Positions 11,321 to 22,310 are shown, counted from the stretch's first letter. The stretch is DNA of 64,000 nt from Diogma glabrata (GCA_963693315.1 OY856188.1:270811114-270875113); one strand, 5' to 3'. Program-made: numbers and translations. The notes: generated from the letters alone by a model not told the origin.

Positions 11321-11420
11321 ACTCGAAACATTACTTGCGGGTTCCTTAGCCCATGGTGTGATCAGCTTTTTGCAGAGGACTTATGCCGTTTGAAATCAAA
11401 TGTAGCCGCCTGTGGATCGG

Positions 11421-12162
11421 ACCATCATACTGCTCTTGGTGCCTTTGACTCTATTGAGCCGTATCACGTTAACCATTTCGCATGATGGTAAAGCTAAATA
11501 ACAAACCTACGCATATCGCTACCATCACAATATTTATCCTTTAAGAGAATAATTTATATTGGAAATATTTTTTTTTTATAATATGTCAAAAAAAATGTTG
11601 AAAAGCGTTTAAAACATAATTTTATTTGTATTAGAAAAAATCTAAGACACCTTACATGTTTGTCGTTCCACTTAAAATTTGGTTTACCTAAGCAAGTTTA
11701 CCTAAAATGAACACGGGTAACAATAAAATAAAGTTTAGGTGTACCTGTGTACGCTGTCCAGAGAAATCTACTACACGGTGGGGTAAAAAATAAAGTAAAA
11801 ATGGTAGGAGGTTACTGTAGAGCTCCTAAAACACCTAGTGTTTTTGGTTAATATATTTAAATTTTCTTAAGAGTATTCGACTAAATATTGATAATCATTT
11901 TAATTTAATTTTTTAAGAAAATTTTATTTTATCCTATCAACCAGTGTGGAAAGTTTGTATAGCGACTGTGTTGGTTGAATGGTGACGTCCAATAAACGAA
12001 TATTTTTTTAATCACACAATGTTTGCGCGAGACCTATTAATTGAAATAGCCTGAAACAATATATTTTTTAATTTAAACTAAATTAAGTGTTTTGATATAA
12101 ATTAAAATTTTTTATTGTATTTATTTTTTTCACCACTATCTAGTGCCATCTATTTATAAAAA
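11421..12162. other. Spacer, nothing recognised
   Basis: AT-rich. No coding, RNA or terminal-repeat signal found before the second Helitron. Confidence 0.4.
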
Positions 12163-12602
12163 CTAGGAAGGCCCGGCGTGCTTCGCTACGCTTATAAATA
12201 AAGTTTTTGCGTAGACATTTTGTTGACGTAGAAGCAATGATTTCAAAAAGTGGTAACGAGAAATGCTAGCATATAATTTTTAATTTTTCTTTTTAAATAT
12301 ATGAATGAAAAATAATCAGAACTCTAGCTGATCAGTTCGGATATATGAAAAATTAGCGATCAAATAAGTTTTCAAGTAAGCTTATTTTATTTCTAACTTA
12401 TTTGATCGCTAATTTTTCATATATCCGAACTGATCAGCTAGAGTTCTGATTATTTTTCATTCATATATTTAAAAAGAAAAATTAAAAATTATATGCTAGC
12501 ATTTCTCGTTACCACTTTTTGAAATCATTGCTTCTACGTCAACAAAATGTCTACGCAAAAACTTTATTTATAAGCGTAGCGAAGCACGCCGGGCCTTCCT
12601 AG
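12163..12602. repeat. 440-bp palindrome forming the Helitron 3' end (copy 2)
   Basis: Arms 12163-12370 and 12395-12602, spacer 12371-12394. Near-identical to copy 1 in the arms. The spacer is the reverse complement of copy 1's spacer at 22 of 24 positions. Confidence 0.95.
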
Positions 12603-12604
12603 TT

Positions 12605-12888
12605 AATTTTAAAGCATCAATAGAACACATTGAAATTTCATCTATAATAATGATTGATGCATTATTAATATATGTGCCATGTACACTGTTTGGAGTTATA
12701 TTTGGCATTGAATTCTCTAATAATGGAATTGGTAATTTGAAAACATTATGCAAAGTTCGCCCCCCAATCAAAAGAGTTGATGCAATACCACTGAAGGCAG
12801 TTACAATACACGAAAGATTTAGTGAATTAAATTTATGAATGATTGCCGTTTGAACAAAAGTTTTGCCACAACCTGCATGAGCTGTCAA
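12605..12888 (-). pseudogene. Helitron Pif1-like helicase fragment
   Basis: Carries Walker A (AGCGKT), IVTAFSGIASTLL, GGRTLHNVFKLPIP and Walker B (IIIIDEISM), the SF1B/Pif1 order. About 95 residues remain of a domain that is normally several hundred. The frame runs straight into the palindrome at 12602, so the C-terminal helicase motifs are gone. Confidence 0.9.
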
Positions 12889-12918
12889 GAAAAAAAGCTA
12901 AAGCATTCGGAGGAACAT

Positions 12919-14130
12919 TCAAACCACAGATAAATGCAAATAATGGACGAAACTGTTTTGGTGATTGAATTTCTGAAGCTTCAAGTAAACATTCACGCTA
13001 TTCATTATCATTTGTTGCAATACCTCGAGCTTCACATGCTGCAACAAAAGTAGGGTAGGGTACACCTTCATACATACGTAGATCAAAAAAAGATTTTGGA
13101 CCACGAACATGCAACAGAAGTAAACGCGTATGAAACAATTCTATATCTTTTGGAGTAACCATATATAATCGAGCAACAACTTTATCAGCCCCACGTTGTC
13201 TTCTTTTCCACGATTTACTTTGGTCATACCAAACATAATTAATTCTGTATACAAAAACTCATTAGCTAAATTATCAATGGAATTCAAATGGAAAAATGCT
13301 AACAATTTTGTTCTTGATACATTTGCGACTGTGCCAGCCACATTACCATTCCTGATATAAACATTTTGTCTATTAGGCAAATGACAATCAAGTCGAATAA
13401 TTGTATGAGATTGAAAATGCATTGGAAATTCAAATATGCGCCAAGCAGCTTCAGTCGAACCAACATACCGTCCATTCAAAAAATCTTGAATTTCATTTCC
13501 CACAATCGCATCATCATTATTCACTGCATTCTCTCCATTCACTCTCAATTCAACATTGGCAGAATCATAGTCTTTATATACATACTTGTAAACATATTTC
13601 ACACTTTTAACAGTCGTACATATTTCCACGTTAATATGACAATTGAATTTTGCAAGAAGATAAATATTATACGGAACAACATATCTATTATCAAGAGATG
13701 CACCACGTACATCAACACTCATACCATTATCACGTCGACGATACAAAGGATAACCATTCACAGATTCTTTAGTATTTTCAGAAAAAGATTTTGGAAAATT
13801 CTTACTACATTTACCATCTCTCATACAAACAGAATTGGGATTTAGAGCACCACATGGTTCATGCATCATATGACGTTTCACATATTCATGTAATTTAGGA
13901 AAAAGAATGGGATCAGGGATTTCAGTACATACAAATTTATTAATCATTTCATTTCCATCAATTCTATCTTCATCTGACAAATTTAACAAAATTCATCATT
14001 TTTAAAAATAGCAACCACATCAGTTTGAACAGCATCATTAAAACGACGAATATCACATTCTCTGTTAACTTTTATAACCATTGACACATCACGAACAAAA
14101 GGATTCACACGATCTAACTCAAAACCTATC
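12919..14130 (-). pseudogene. Helitron Rep-like N-domain fragments
   Basis: In order on the minus strand: RKIGFELDRVNPFVRDVSM with VIKVNRECDIRRF (14130-13985); then EIPDPILFPKLHEYVKRHM, HEPCGALNPNSVCMRDGKCS, YPLYRRRDNG, VVPYNIYLLAKFNCHINVEI, KYVYKYVYKDYD and AAWRIFEFPMHFQSHTIIRL (13989-13200); then a frameshift near 13190 into KVVARLYMVTPKDIELFHTR and LLLLHVRGPKSFFDLR (to ~12930, one stop). The stretch with the HUH nickase motif is missing between the first two blocks. Confidence 0.92.
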
Positions 14131-14812
14131 TTACGCATAAGAAAAAATTCGAAATGAAATTTAAAACATAGAAAAACAATATGTACGTTTATTCACATTC
14201 AAAGAAATAAATATACTAACAGCTGAGAAAAAATTAAATATAAAAAAGAATAACAAAATAAAGTTTTAAGTTTCGTTTTTGTTGTTCGTTGTTCGATAGC
14301 AAATATATTTTTATATGTATGTAAACTTATAATGCATATGTATAGAAAAAGTTTTCCGTATATAATAACTTTTTTATTTATGATCCGATTTGTTTGAATC
14401 CGGATCCCAATATAGGTTACACTAATATCAGTTAGCTGTGAAAATTTGAATTGAATCCATCTGCGAATAAAAAAGCCTTATGCTCCACAAAGTTTTAATC
14501 TAGCGTATTAATATATAAGAAGATTAACGTCTTAACTTTAAAGCATTAATATGCATAAATTCTGCCAAATGATGCAATTAATACAATTTTTTTTAAAATA
14601 ATTTTAATAAAAGTAATAATAAATCAAATTAAATTAAATGACAAAACAAAATTACTAAAAATCTAAGATTAATTAGATTATTAAAATATTTTAAGGTTAC
14701 TTAATAAAAATGCCTGTAGAGCAGGTACCTGCCAATTTTTAATATAAACAGTGTTGGTAGCATGGATTAACTAGATTTTACCAAACCATATAGTCATAAG
14801 TATTATCTTGTT

Positions 14813-16261
14813 TTAGTTTGTTCGTTTTTCTAATGACTTTATTATTTCGTCAATGGGTTTCCCTTTTGTTTCTGGTAGCCAAATAATAACTATAATTCCA
14901 GTCACAAAACAGCATATAGCAAAATAAAACATACATCCATGAATTTCAAATAAATGTTTCATTAAATAAAAATATTTTAAGTAAATAAATCCAACAATTA
15001 ACATTATTACTCGTAACGGCATGGAAACTATGCCACGTATTTTTATCGAGAGCATTTCATTTACAACAATAAAAGGAACTGCGATAAGTCCATATGTTGA
15101 ATTAAATAATGCGCATGCTATACTTATGATAGATATCCAAGAATAGTCATCAACATCATAATTATGAAATTTTAAATAAAAATATATTCCACTTATGCTC
15201 AGGGATATCCCCGTGGTTAAAGAAGAATAAATTAATAATGGTCGTCTTCCTAAACGATCAACTAAAATAGTCGCAAAAAATACTCCAATTAAGTAAACTA
15301 CTCCAATAATTATTGCAACAAGATTGGGTGATATTTGAGTACTAGCCTCACCGAATAGAGCTTCAGTATAGTTCATTATCATAAATCCCCCATTTCCATG
15401 CATCATAATGTATAAAACAATACCAAGCAATATTGGTATTCTTGCTGATCTTTTCGTAAAATCCGAAACAGTAAGTTTTGTTGTATTTATTCCGGTTTTT
15501 AAATTCAAATTCTCAACTTCTTTTAAATATTTGTTTAAAAATTTATCAAAATCCTCCGATTCATCTCGAAAAAATTTCAATGATTTTTTTGCGTCTTCCA
15601 TTTTATTTTTTGAGATTAAATATCCAGGAGTATCGGGCACGAACAAAAAACCAATAATAAATATTGAAGGAAATATTAAACAAAGATAAGAATATAAATA
15701 ATAGTTTAAGTATTCTCCGCATACGAATCCCATAACCATTCCAAAATTGGTAATTAATTGCATTATTGATCCCAATGATCCACGAATTCCGTCTTCTGCT
15801 ATTTCGGTTACATACAACGGAATGACGGCAACTGTTCCACCGCCAACAATTCCTCCAACTAATCTTCCTATTAATAGCTCAGTATAATTTAATGCAAATA
15901 TTACTAGCAACCAATTTATAATTAATGGAATTGCTATTAGGTATAAAGTAATTTTCCGTCCAAATTTTTCTGCGCTTAATCCTGCAACAATACATCCGAT
16001 TACACTTCCTAAAAATATCACTGAACGTATCCAGCTTGCCTGATCTTCCGATAATTTACCGAATGGTAATGGTGATTTATCTGATTGCAAAACTGGTACA
16101 ATTGGTGATGCCCAACCTAAGATTGTTCCATATCCAAAGGATAGTAAATTTGCTGTTAATGAAATATGTAATAGGAATAGTATTAAGCGTTCGATACAAA
16201 TTGTTTCATAAAACTTATTATTACCACAAAGTGTTGCATAGTATTGCTTGAATCGTCCCAT
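14813..16261 (-). CDS. Facilitated trehalose/sugar transporter, Tret1-like (MFS), paralogue 2
   Basis: Exon 1 is 16225-16261 (ATG at 16261), the intron 16153-16224, exon 2 14813-16152; 458 aa after splicing. The 72-bp intron is a multiple of three and stop-free, so an unspliced ORF looks open and adds 24 spurious residues (GNNKFYETICIERL...). Splicing gives MGRFKQYYATLCANLLSFGYG, matching family N-termini. Sugar-porter motifs are intact: EKFGRK 74-79, PLYVTEIAED.IRG 124-137, PDTP 184-187, DRLGRR 310-315, PETKG 439-443. TM7 reads MHGNGGFMIMNYT (262-274), lacking the usual QQ and Asn. Most differences from paralogue 1 are conservative hydrophobic swaps. Likely a membrane sugar facilitator; substrate unknown. 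Confidence 0.9.
   Translation of the reverse strand: MGRFKQYYATLCGNNKFYETICIERLILFLLHISLTANLLSFGYGTILGWASPIVPVLQSDKSPLPFGKLSEDQASWIRSVIFLGSVIGCIVAGLSAEKFGRKITLYLIAIPLIINWLLVIFALNYTELLIGRLVGGIVGGGTVAVIPLYVTEIAEDGIRGSLGSIMQLITNFGMVMGFVCGEYLNYYLYSYLCLIFPSIFIIGFLFVPDTPGYLISKNKMEDAKKSLKFFRDESEDFDKFLNKYLKEVENLNLKTGINTTKLTVSDFTKRSARIPILLGIVLYIMMHGNGGFMIMNYTEALFGEASTQISPNLVAIIIGVVYLIGVFFATILVDRLGRRPLLIYSSLTTGISLSISGIYFYLKFHNYDVDDYSWISIISIACALFNSTYGLIAVPFIVVNEMLSIKIRGIVSMPLRVIMLIVGFIYLKYFYLMKHLFEIHGCMFYFAICCFVTGIIVIIWLPETKGKPIDEIIKSLEKRTN
16153..16224 (-). other. Intron of Tret1-like paralogue 2 (72 bp)
   Basis: GTAATAATAAG...TTTCATTAACAG on the minus strand, same phase and position as in paralogue 1. 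Translation through it remains open by chance. Confidence 0.85.
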
Positions 16262-16559
16262 CACTTAGTCTTTGAACGTAGACTTTGTAACGAAATATAT
16301 ATTATACTGATTGAAAGATTTTTGGTTTTGCATATCAATAAAATAAACTTTAACTTCACTTTATGAAAAATATTAATTTTTTGTTTATACACTCACTCCA
16401 CTCCATGTCATGCACTAAACTAGTTTTGATATTAAGATTTTGTATATATAACTATTTTAAAAATCCCAAGACCTATATTTATACAGTACAATCTTCATTT
16501 ACAGTAAAAATACCTTTAACGTCGTCTGTATTTAAATATTCACAGCTCATTCATTAATT

Positions 16560-17480
16560 TTTTTTTGTTTTATTTCTTAGTGTATATATGTATCTAAAGT
16601 TTTCGACTCTGATATTATGGATCATTGCCGCCACGATGTTTTGAAAAAATATCTTACTCACCCCAAATTTTGATTTTTCTTTTGTTTTGGACCATTCTCT
16701 ATCTAAACAGCCAATAAAAATGTTGGTGTATGTCTGTGGATGGGCGGGTGCGTGACCTCCCTGCATATGATCTTGATGAAACATTGGCAAATGATCCAGG
16801 CTCACTAAAAAATGAAACTTAGTATCTAAGGTTTTAGTACAGTTCCCAATATTTCTGCATACCAACTTCCGGTTTGTCACTTTCACTTAAATGTTTTTTT
16901 TTCAGGCGTTTATCTCTGCTTTAGCCTATAATTATAGATCGATTTTCATCAAACGTTGGGAAAAGGTGTCAATCAGTATGAGAACAATTTTATTAACTTT
17001 ATTCAAAGTATTTTAAGTTTGTTGGGAGCATACACCATTCGTTCATAAACTCAATTTATGACACTTTCAAAAAGGATGCAAATATGTATGGTGAGGACTA
17101 AGAAGCAGATTAGTGTACCCGGAGTACTTGTTTTGTTTAAAGCTGAATAGCATTTGTACCTGATAATCAAAATAGAGAAAACTTGATACATGATCATTAA
17201 GTACGGTTTACAACAGATCCCAACTTCCGGTAAAACATTTTTTTTACATTTTCTCGTACAACAGAATTTATGTGTGTTTGGATACTACAGTTTTCTTTAA
17301 TATTTATATAATTAAAACTACGCGAAATCTATAACAATGATTAGCCTTTAATTAAATAATATGATGGATATTAGCTCACTATATATCCAAAATATTTTGT
17401 TTCCTGAGCTGTGGTGAAGTTACCCTATGCATCATCTCCACAATATTTTTTATTGATATACCTGACAAATTAAAAAAAAA
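16560..17480 (+). repeat. Disp-A repeat, plus orientation
   Basis: Same landmarks as 2150-3480, followed by the terminal GAGCTGTGGTGAAG segment at about 17408-17423. An internal part present in copy 1 is missing. Confidence 0.8.
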
Positions 17481-17940
17481 AATATTGCGACGCTGATGCA
17501 TAGGCTGACTTATCCATAGCTAATATCCGTGAAATACTTTAATTAAAAGCTAACCAATTTTGTAGATTTGGCGTAGTTCTAATTATTAAAATATTGAAGA
17601 AAGCAGTAGTATCCCAAGAAACATAAATTTTGTTGTACGAGAAAAATGAAAAAAACAATTTAATCGGAAGTGACAAACCAGAATTTGGGATACAGAACTG
17701 TTGTGAACCGTACTAAATGTTTATGTACCAAGTTTCATCCAATTCGATTATCAGATACAGATTTTATTAAGCTTCCAAAAACAGGTGCTCGGCGGACCCC
17801 TATCACTTTGTTCACTATCGCTAAAAACTAATCAGTTCCTTGCCATACAAATTTGCACCTTTTCCCAAAGTGTCATCAAAATTCATTCATGAACGAATGT
17901 TGTATGCTCCAAACAAACATTGAAACAATTAAAGCCATTG
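17481..17940 (-). repeat. Disp-A repeat, inverted partner
   Basis: Starts with the reverse complement of the terminal segment (ATATTGCGACGCTGATGCAT), then CGGAAGTGACAAACC, ACTAATCAGTTCCTTGCCAT and AAAGTGTCATCAAAATTCAT, ending near CATTGAAAC. It forms a tail-to-tail inverted pair with 16560-17480. Confidence 0.8.
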
Positions 17941-19265
17941 GGCTTTATTATAGAAATAATATAGATACCTACGCTTTCTTTTTATCCAAGGGTTTATTTT
18001 AATTTCTTAAAATGATACAGAAATGTACGGACGGATGCGCGGACTTCACTCAAAGAAAGATCTCTAACAAAAAAATAACTTTGGCAGACCATGATGGTCT
18101 CAATATTTCAAACACAATTCAATGAATTTAATAATAGAATAATAAAAATATAAATATAAACTTAACTTATTATAGTTTTGATTGTTGAATGTTGGCTGTT
18201 GATGATGACTTTCTTCCTTGTATGTCGTCTGAAAAGATATCCTCTAAAAACGGGTTGAGGTTAATTCTAATTTTTGAAGTGAAAACTTCTTTAGCCGAGT
18301 TATGCAATTTTGTATAGACTAAAATTTATATATTCGCGTTATCATTTTTAAATCAGGAAAATATTTTTAAATATGAAACACATCTATCATTTCTTAACGT
18401 TCAAATTGGGATGTGAATATCGCACTCGACTGACGTTCTATAGGTCGTGAGTTCAATTCCTGGACTGGTACATTTTTTTATTGTTTTTTTTTAATTTTTA
18501 TTAAATACCATTAAAATTTTTTTTTTATTCATGAATTCATAAAAATAATAAAAATTTCTTTTTACGATTTTTAGAAAATTGATCTATAATGCAGTTTTTT
18601 AAAGTTATATTGCTACTGTCTTCTGCAATTTGCATTCGAGTCATTATGCTAAATAAATATTTTATATATTTATAAAATTGAAAGTATGTCTGTTTGTCCT
18701 TTATGCATTAATACATTAATCATCATGAAAATTTGGGCAGTTGTTGTGTACACGTAATTTGGTTTTTATTTAACTATCGTTTTAAACGGCAGTTTGCTTT
18801 GATCAATGTTTTTTTGTTGAACATAATTTTTATGAAATTAAAAATAACGTAAGAAGGATAGGATAACCTGAAACAATTACATTTGTATATCAAAACTATA
18901 TGTCTTGGAATTTAACACATCATGATGTTACAAATTTTATCATTTTCACCAAATATGTTGTTGGTTTGGAATTGTATGTAATACATGTTTCTAAAATGAA
19001 GTGAAGACTTAATACTTGTAACTTGATACTTGATAACATCGATTATATCACATCATTTACAGCTCACAATTACGAGACGGAAATCGCACAAATTCTATAC
19101 TACAAAGAAGCATAGCTTATGTATGATTAAACATGGATGGCAAGCATGATAAATAAAATAATTAAAAATGGTAACACTTAGCCGATAGTGATTTGCAAAC
19201 GGCCTCAATGCACATTAATTCCAATGAATTTACTAAGCTTTACGCAGGAAGATTTGTAAAATTTA
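17941..19265. other. AT-rich spacer, nothing firm
   Basis: No gene recognised. Around 18390-18472 a GAGTTCAATTCC box preceded by a weak A-box-like GGATGTGAATA and followed by a T run suggests a decayed tRNA-derived sequence, but no cloverleaf holds. Confidence 0.35.
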
Positions 19266-19267
19266 AA

Positions 19268-19440
19268 ATTGTTGATCTATGGGTGTAACAACCACGCGTA
19301 CTTTAGTCCATGCTATTGACATATGAGTTATCTTGAGATATCGTATACCACTGGCAATAGCAGTGTAATCTCATGAGCCAAAATGATATATGAAGGGTGC
19401 TGACGGATGAAGTATTTCCAATCAACGATACCCTTACTCT
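19268..19440 (+). repeat. Interspersed repeat shared with 54135-54290
   Basis: Shared order: GATCTA.GGGTG, GAGATATCGTATACCACT-like / GAGATATAAAATACTACT, GCAATA.C.GTG, ATCTCA..AGCCAA, GATAT/GTCATAT...GGG, then GCTGACGGATGAAGTAT / ACTGGCGGATGAAATGTAT. Roughly 70% alike by eye. No ORF. Confidence 0.6.
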
Positions 19441-19489
19441 AAGTTATGGAATATTCTTTGATGATACGCTATTTTTTTAAAAATAAAAT

Positions 19490-19600
19490 GTGTTTGGTAG
19501 TAGAAATTACAAGGTATGTCACAACAACACATAAAAAATTTTTAAGAACAAGGTCCCACAACAACATGCTTTCTAAGGTGTTGATAGACGCAAATTTTTA
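19490..19600 (-). mobile_element. LINE 3'-tail fragment (minus)
   Basis: Minus strand reads CATGTTGTTGTGGGACCTTG, then TTAAAAATTTTTTATGTGTT and TTGTGACATACCTTGTAATT, matching the 3' tails at 26811-26912 and 61840-61925. A dead-on-arrival 5'-truncated insertion; upstream on that strand I see no coding match. Confidence 0.7.
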
Positions 19601-19972
19601 TATGATATGCTTTGGTTATTTTAAATATAAAAATGAATATAATAGTTGCTTGGAATACTGATAGATGTGAAACCCAGAATAATTTTAATGATTTTAATTT
19701 AAACATTCTGAAATTTTAATTCGCAATGCTACAATAATTGGAAGATATAAAAAACACAGCAATTTCACAGATTTATGTTTTCACTTCTGTCGGCAGTCCT
19801 TAACACTGCCTTCTTTTTTTTTCTTTTTCAATACCCAAAGAATATAGTTACTCTACCACAACTCGAATAATTTTTCAATGCATTAATCATTAATTTAATT
19901 CAAATAATTTTTATTATTGAAAGTTTCGAAAATGAATCACGCACTTTAAAATTTAATTGATTTAATATCATT

Positions 19973-19978
<6 letters not shown>

Positions 19979-20023
<45 letters not shown>
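19979..20023. repeat. Poly(A) tract, about 45 nt
   Basis: Pure A run preceded by an AT-rich stretch. It could be the tail of a plus-strand retrocopy, but no source sequence is recognised upstream. Confidence 0.9.
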
Positions 20024-20026
<3 letters not shown>

Positions 20027-20269
20027 CAAACGCGTACTGACCAATATTTTTGGAAAATGTCACCATAAATGACATTTTTTTCTTAAACTAAACGAAACAG
20101 AAAATATTCATTGCAATATATTTCTTTCATTTTCCATACACAAACATTTTTTTATATTACGAATCTACAGGTTAATTCGTCTACCATACTATCATCTTCT
20201 TGTGGGTTTGTTTAACATGTATAACACGCACCGAATTTATGTACACCCGTTTTACACCAGCAAAAAGAA

Positions 20270-20434
20270 CAGGGTGGTTATTTTGTAGCGTTATTTCACT
20301 AGGTGAGATAAATAGTGAGATAAAAAAATTATGTTTAAATGATTTCTTTTATCTAATATAATCGATCAAAGACAAATATTTTATCTCACTTTTTATCTCA
20401 CCTAGTGAGATAACGCTACAAAATAACCACCCTG
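20270..20434. mobile_element. 165-bp palindromic MITE
   Basis: Terminal inverted repeats of about 40 bp starting CAGGGTGGTTATTTTGTAGC on both ends and running through TCACTAGGTGAGATAAA. The interior is AT-rich. No clear target-site duplication is seen, so the superfamily is open; CAGGG ends are compatible with hAT. Confidence 0.9.
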
Positions 20435-20990
20435 GTTATGTTTATGTCTTGAAATATTTATCGCATTTTGTTTCATTATAAAAAAAATGTAAGGAGAGGA
20501 ATTTAATCCTAGCAATTTTTTTGTTTCCTTTTTTTCTTATTTAAATATTGCAGAGTGAGTACAATAGAGTGTGAGTATATATATAACAAAAATCATTATA
20601 GCCTTGATGCTAAATAAAAAGGGTCAAATGATGATTATTGTTGATATTTAGAGTTTTCATATTCGAATCTCTTTTGTTTGTTCTATATATTAATGCAAAG
20701 GAAAACGATAATATTATCTAGGTATGGATGATGAATACATAACAATAATGAATTCAGAAAATAATATGTTTGCAGGGGCGATCAATAGGTTCTTTGTATG
20801 GATCGGTTAAATGCAAAATTTACGACAATGCAAAACGTATATTTGGGCAGGTCAGGGATGGAAATTATAGAATGAATTAACGAGAAGTCAGTCTTTGCTG
20901 TTAATGCAGATTTTTTGTCTGTCTGAACTGTCAAGACCCAACTTCCAGTCAATACACCCTACACAGAACCAAATGCAATATCAAATTGTG
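20435..20990. other. Spacer, nothing recognised
   Basis: AT-rich, no supported feature. Confidence 0.4.
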
Positions 20991-21585
20991 AGTATAACAA
21001 AAAAAACAGGTGTTCGGGAGACCCCCACCACTTATCCCAATATTGTCCAAGAACTAATCAGTTCTTTGTAATATAAGTCTCCATCTTTTTTCAAAGTATC
21101 ATTAGAATTGATTAATGAATGAAGTCTGTATCCAACAAACTTTAAAAACAAAGTGTGAAAAGTCAACATTTGTATGGTGGACCCCCCGACACTTTGATCA
21201 ATGTGTTCCAAAATTGGAACCTTTTTCATAAGATTCAGCATAATCACTCCATTGTTGTAGGCTGTAGTGTGCATAAAGACACTGAAAAAACTTCAAAAAA
21301 GTAGAAAAAAAATATTTTACCGGAAGTGAAAATCCGGCAGTTGGGATGCAGAACTGTTGTGAACCGTACTAAATGCTGATGTAGCAAGTTTCATCCAATT
21401 CGATTATCAGGTACAGATGTTATTGAGATTTAAAAAAACAGGTGTATGGTACACCCCCCACCATTTTGTTCACTATCGTTCAAAAACTAATCAGTTCCTT
21501 GCCATAGATATTTGCATCTTTCCCAAAGTGTCATCAAAATTCATTCACGAACGAATGCTGTATGCTCCCAACAAACATAAATCAA
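20991..21585 (-). repeat. Disp-A repeat, minus orientation
   Basis: Minus-strand landmarks in order: GTGTTCGGGAGACCCC, CTAATCAGTTCTTTG, TGTATGGTGGACCCCCC, ACCGGAAGTGAAAATCCGG, CAAAGTGTCATCAAAATTCA. Two related half-units are visible. Confidence 0.8.
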
Positions 21586-21889
21586 AGTCAAACAAGTGCG
21601 AATAAAATTCGCTCGGAACCCTTGACGAATGTGAATGTAAAGAAAACAATATCAAAATAATTAACATAAAGTTGTGTTGTAAAGGGTTTATATTGTCAGA
21701 CCATAGACACATAGAAAATAAATGGTTCATCGTAAATATCAATAGTAAATGCCAATCTCATCTAAATGGATCGAAATGATATAAAAAATATTACTTTAGG
21801 TTAAATGTTATCCATAGCTGTTTATGGTAGCTAAGGAACGACTCAATACTGTTAATCAACGACGAAATTTAGGTTGAGTGGTGTTAACA

Positions 21890-22310
21890 CTAAAAATAGG
21901 ACGTTTTTGACAATAATTCAAAAACTGTGCATCGCAAGATTCTAAAAAAATTGTAATGTTTCTAAATTTTGGTGCTCTTTCAAATGACACCCCACTCATG
22001 CGAGTCAAAAACTTGTTTTTCACCCTTCCTCACTCCCATCCCTAAACACATAGAAATAAAATTACTTGAGGCTTCGCTATATTTTTCGTTAATGGTTTAT
22101 CAAATTTCCTATCTCTATGAATTTTTTCAAATTTTTCTGTCAATCAACGAAGAAACGTATAGGGGGGGACCAACTTTTTGTTGCACTTTTTTGAGAATAA
22201 TTCAAAAACGGTGCATCAAAAAATTCTAAAAAAATTTTAATGTTTCTTAATTTTGGTGGTCTTTCAAATGACATCCCACTTGACCGGGTTTTAAATGGTG
22301 TATTTACCCC
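21890..22310 (+). repeat. Tandem pair, about 255-bp period
   Basis: AATAATTCAAAAACTGTGCATC...TCTAAAAAAATTGTAATGTT then TTTTGGTG.TCTTTCAAATGAC occurs at about 21911 and again at about 22196 with moderate divergence. Same theme (repeated soft ORF-free units ending in ATGACA.CCCAC). Function unknown. Confidence 0.65.

Larger units (their letters stand above)
12163..14523 (-). mobile_element. Helitron with Rep/helicase remnants (2361 bp)
   Basis: Minus strand: 5' TCTTCTTATATATTAATACG at 14523, 3' hairpin and CTAG at 12163, flanked by A (12162) and T (14524). It contains broken pieces of the Rep-helicase protein in the right order and ends in the same 440-bp palindrome as 7582-8021. Rep HUH residues are not seen, and the region between the Helitron N-domain and the Walker A motif is mostly deleted, so it cannot be autonomous. 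It lies between the two transporter copies. Confidence 0.9.
14619..17291. repeat. Segmental duplication, copy 2
   Basis: Counterpart of 82-3511. It carries the second transporter gene with conserved 3' and 5' flanks and a shortened Disp-A array. Confidence 0.8.

Noticed and set aside
13366..13845. 159-aa plus-strand ORF
   Set aside because: Antisense to the Helitron Rep-like fragment, which has clear family motifs.
14813..16264. 483-aa unspliced transporter ORF starting MMGRF
   Set aside because: The first M is a GTG, and the extra 24 residues come from translating the 72-bp intron; paralogue 1 shows a 4-bp indel there.
18390..18472. tRNA-like sequence with a GAGTTCAATTCC box
   Set aside because: No consistent acceptor or D stem; at most a very old tRNA-derived relic.
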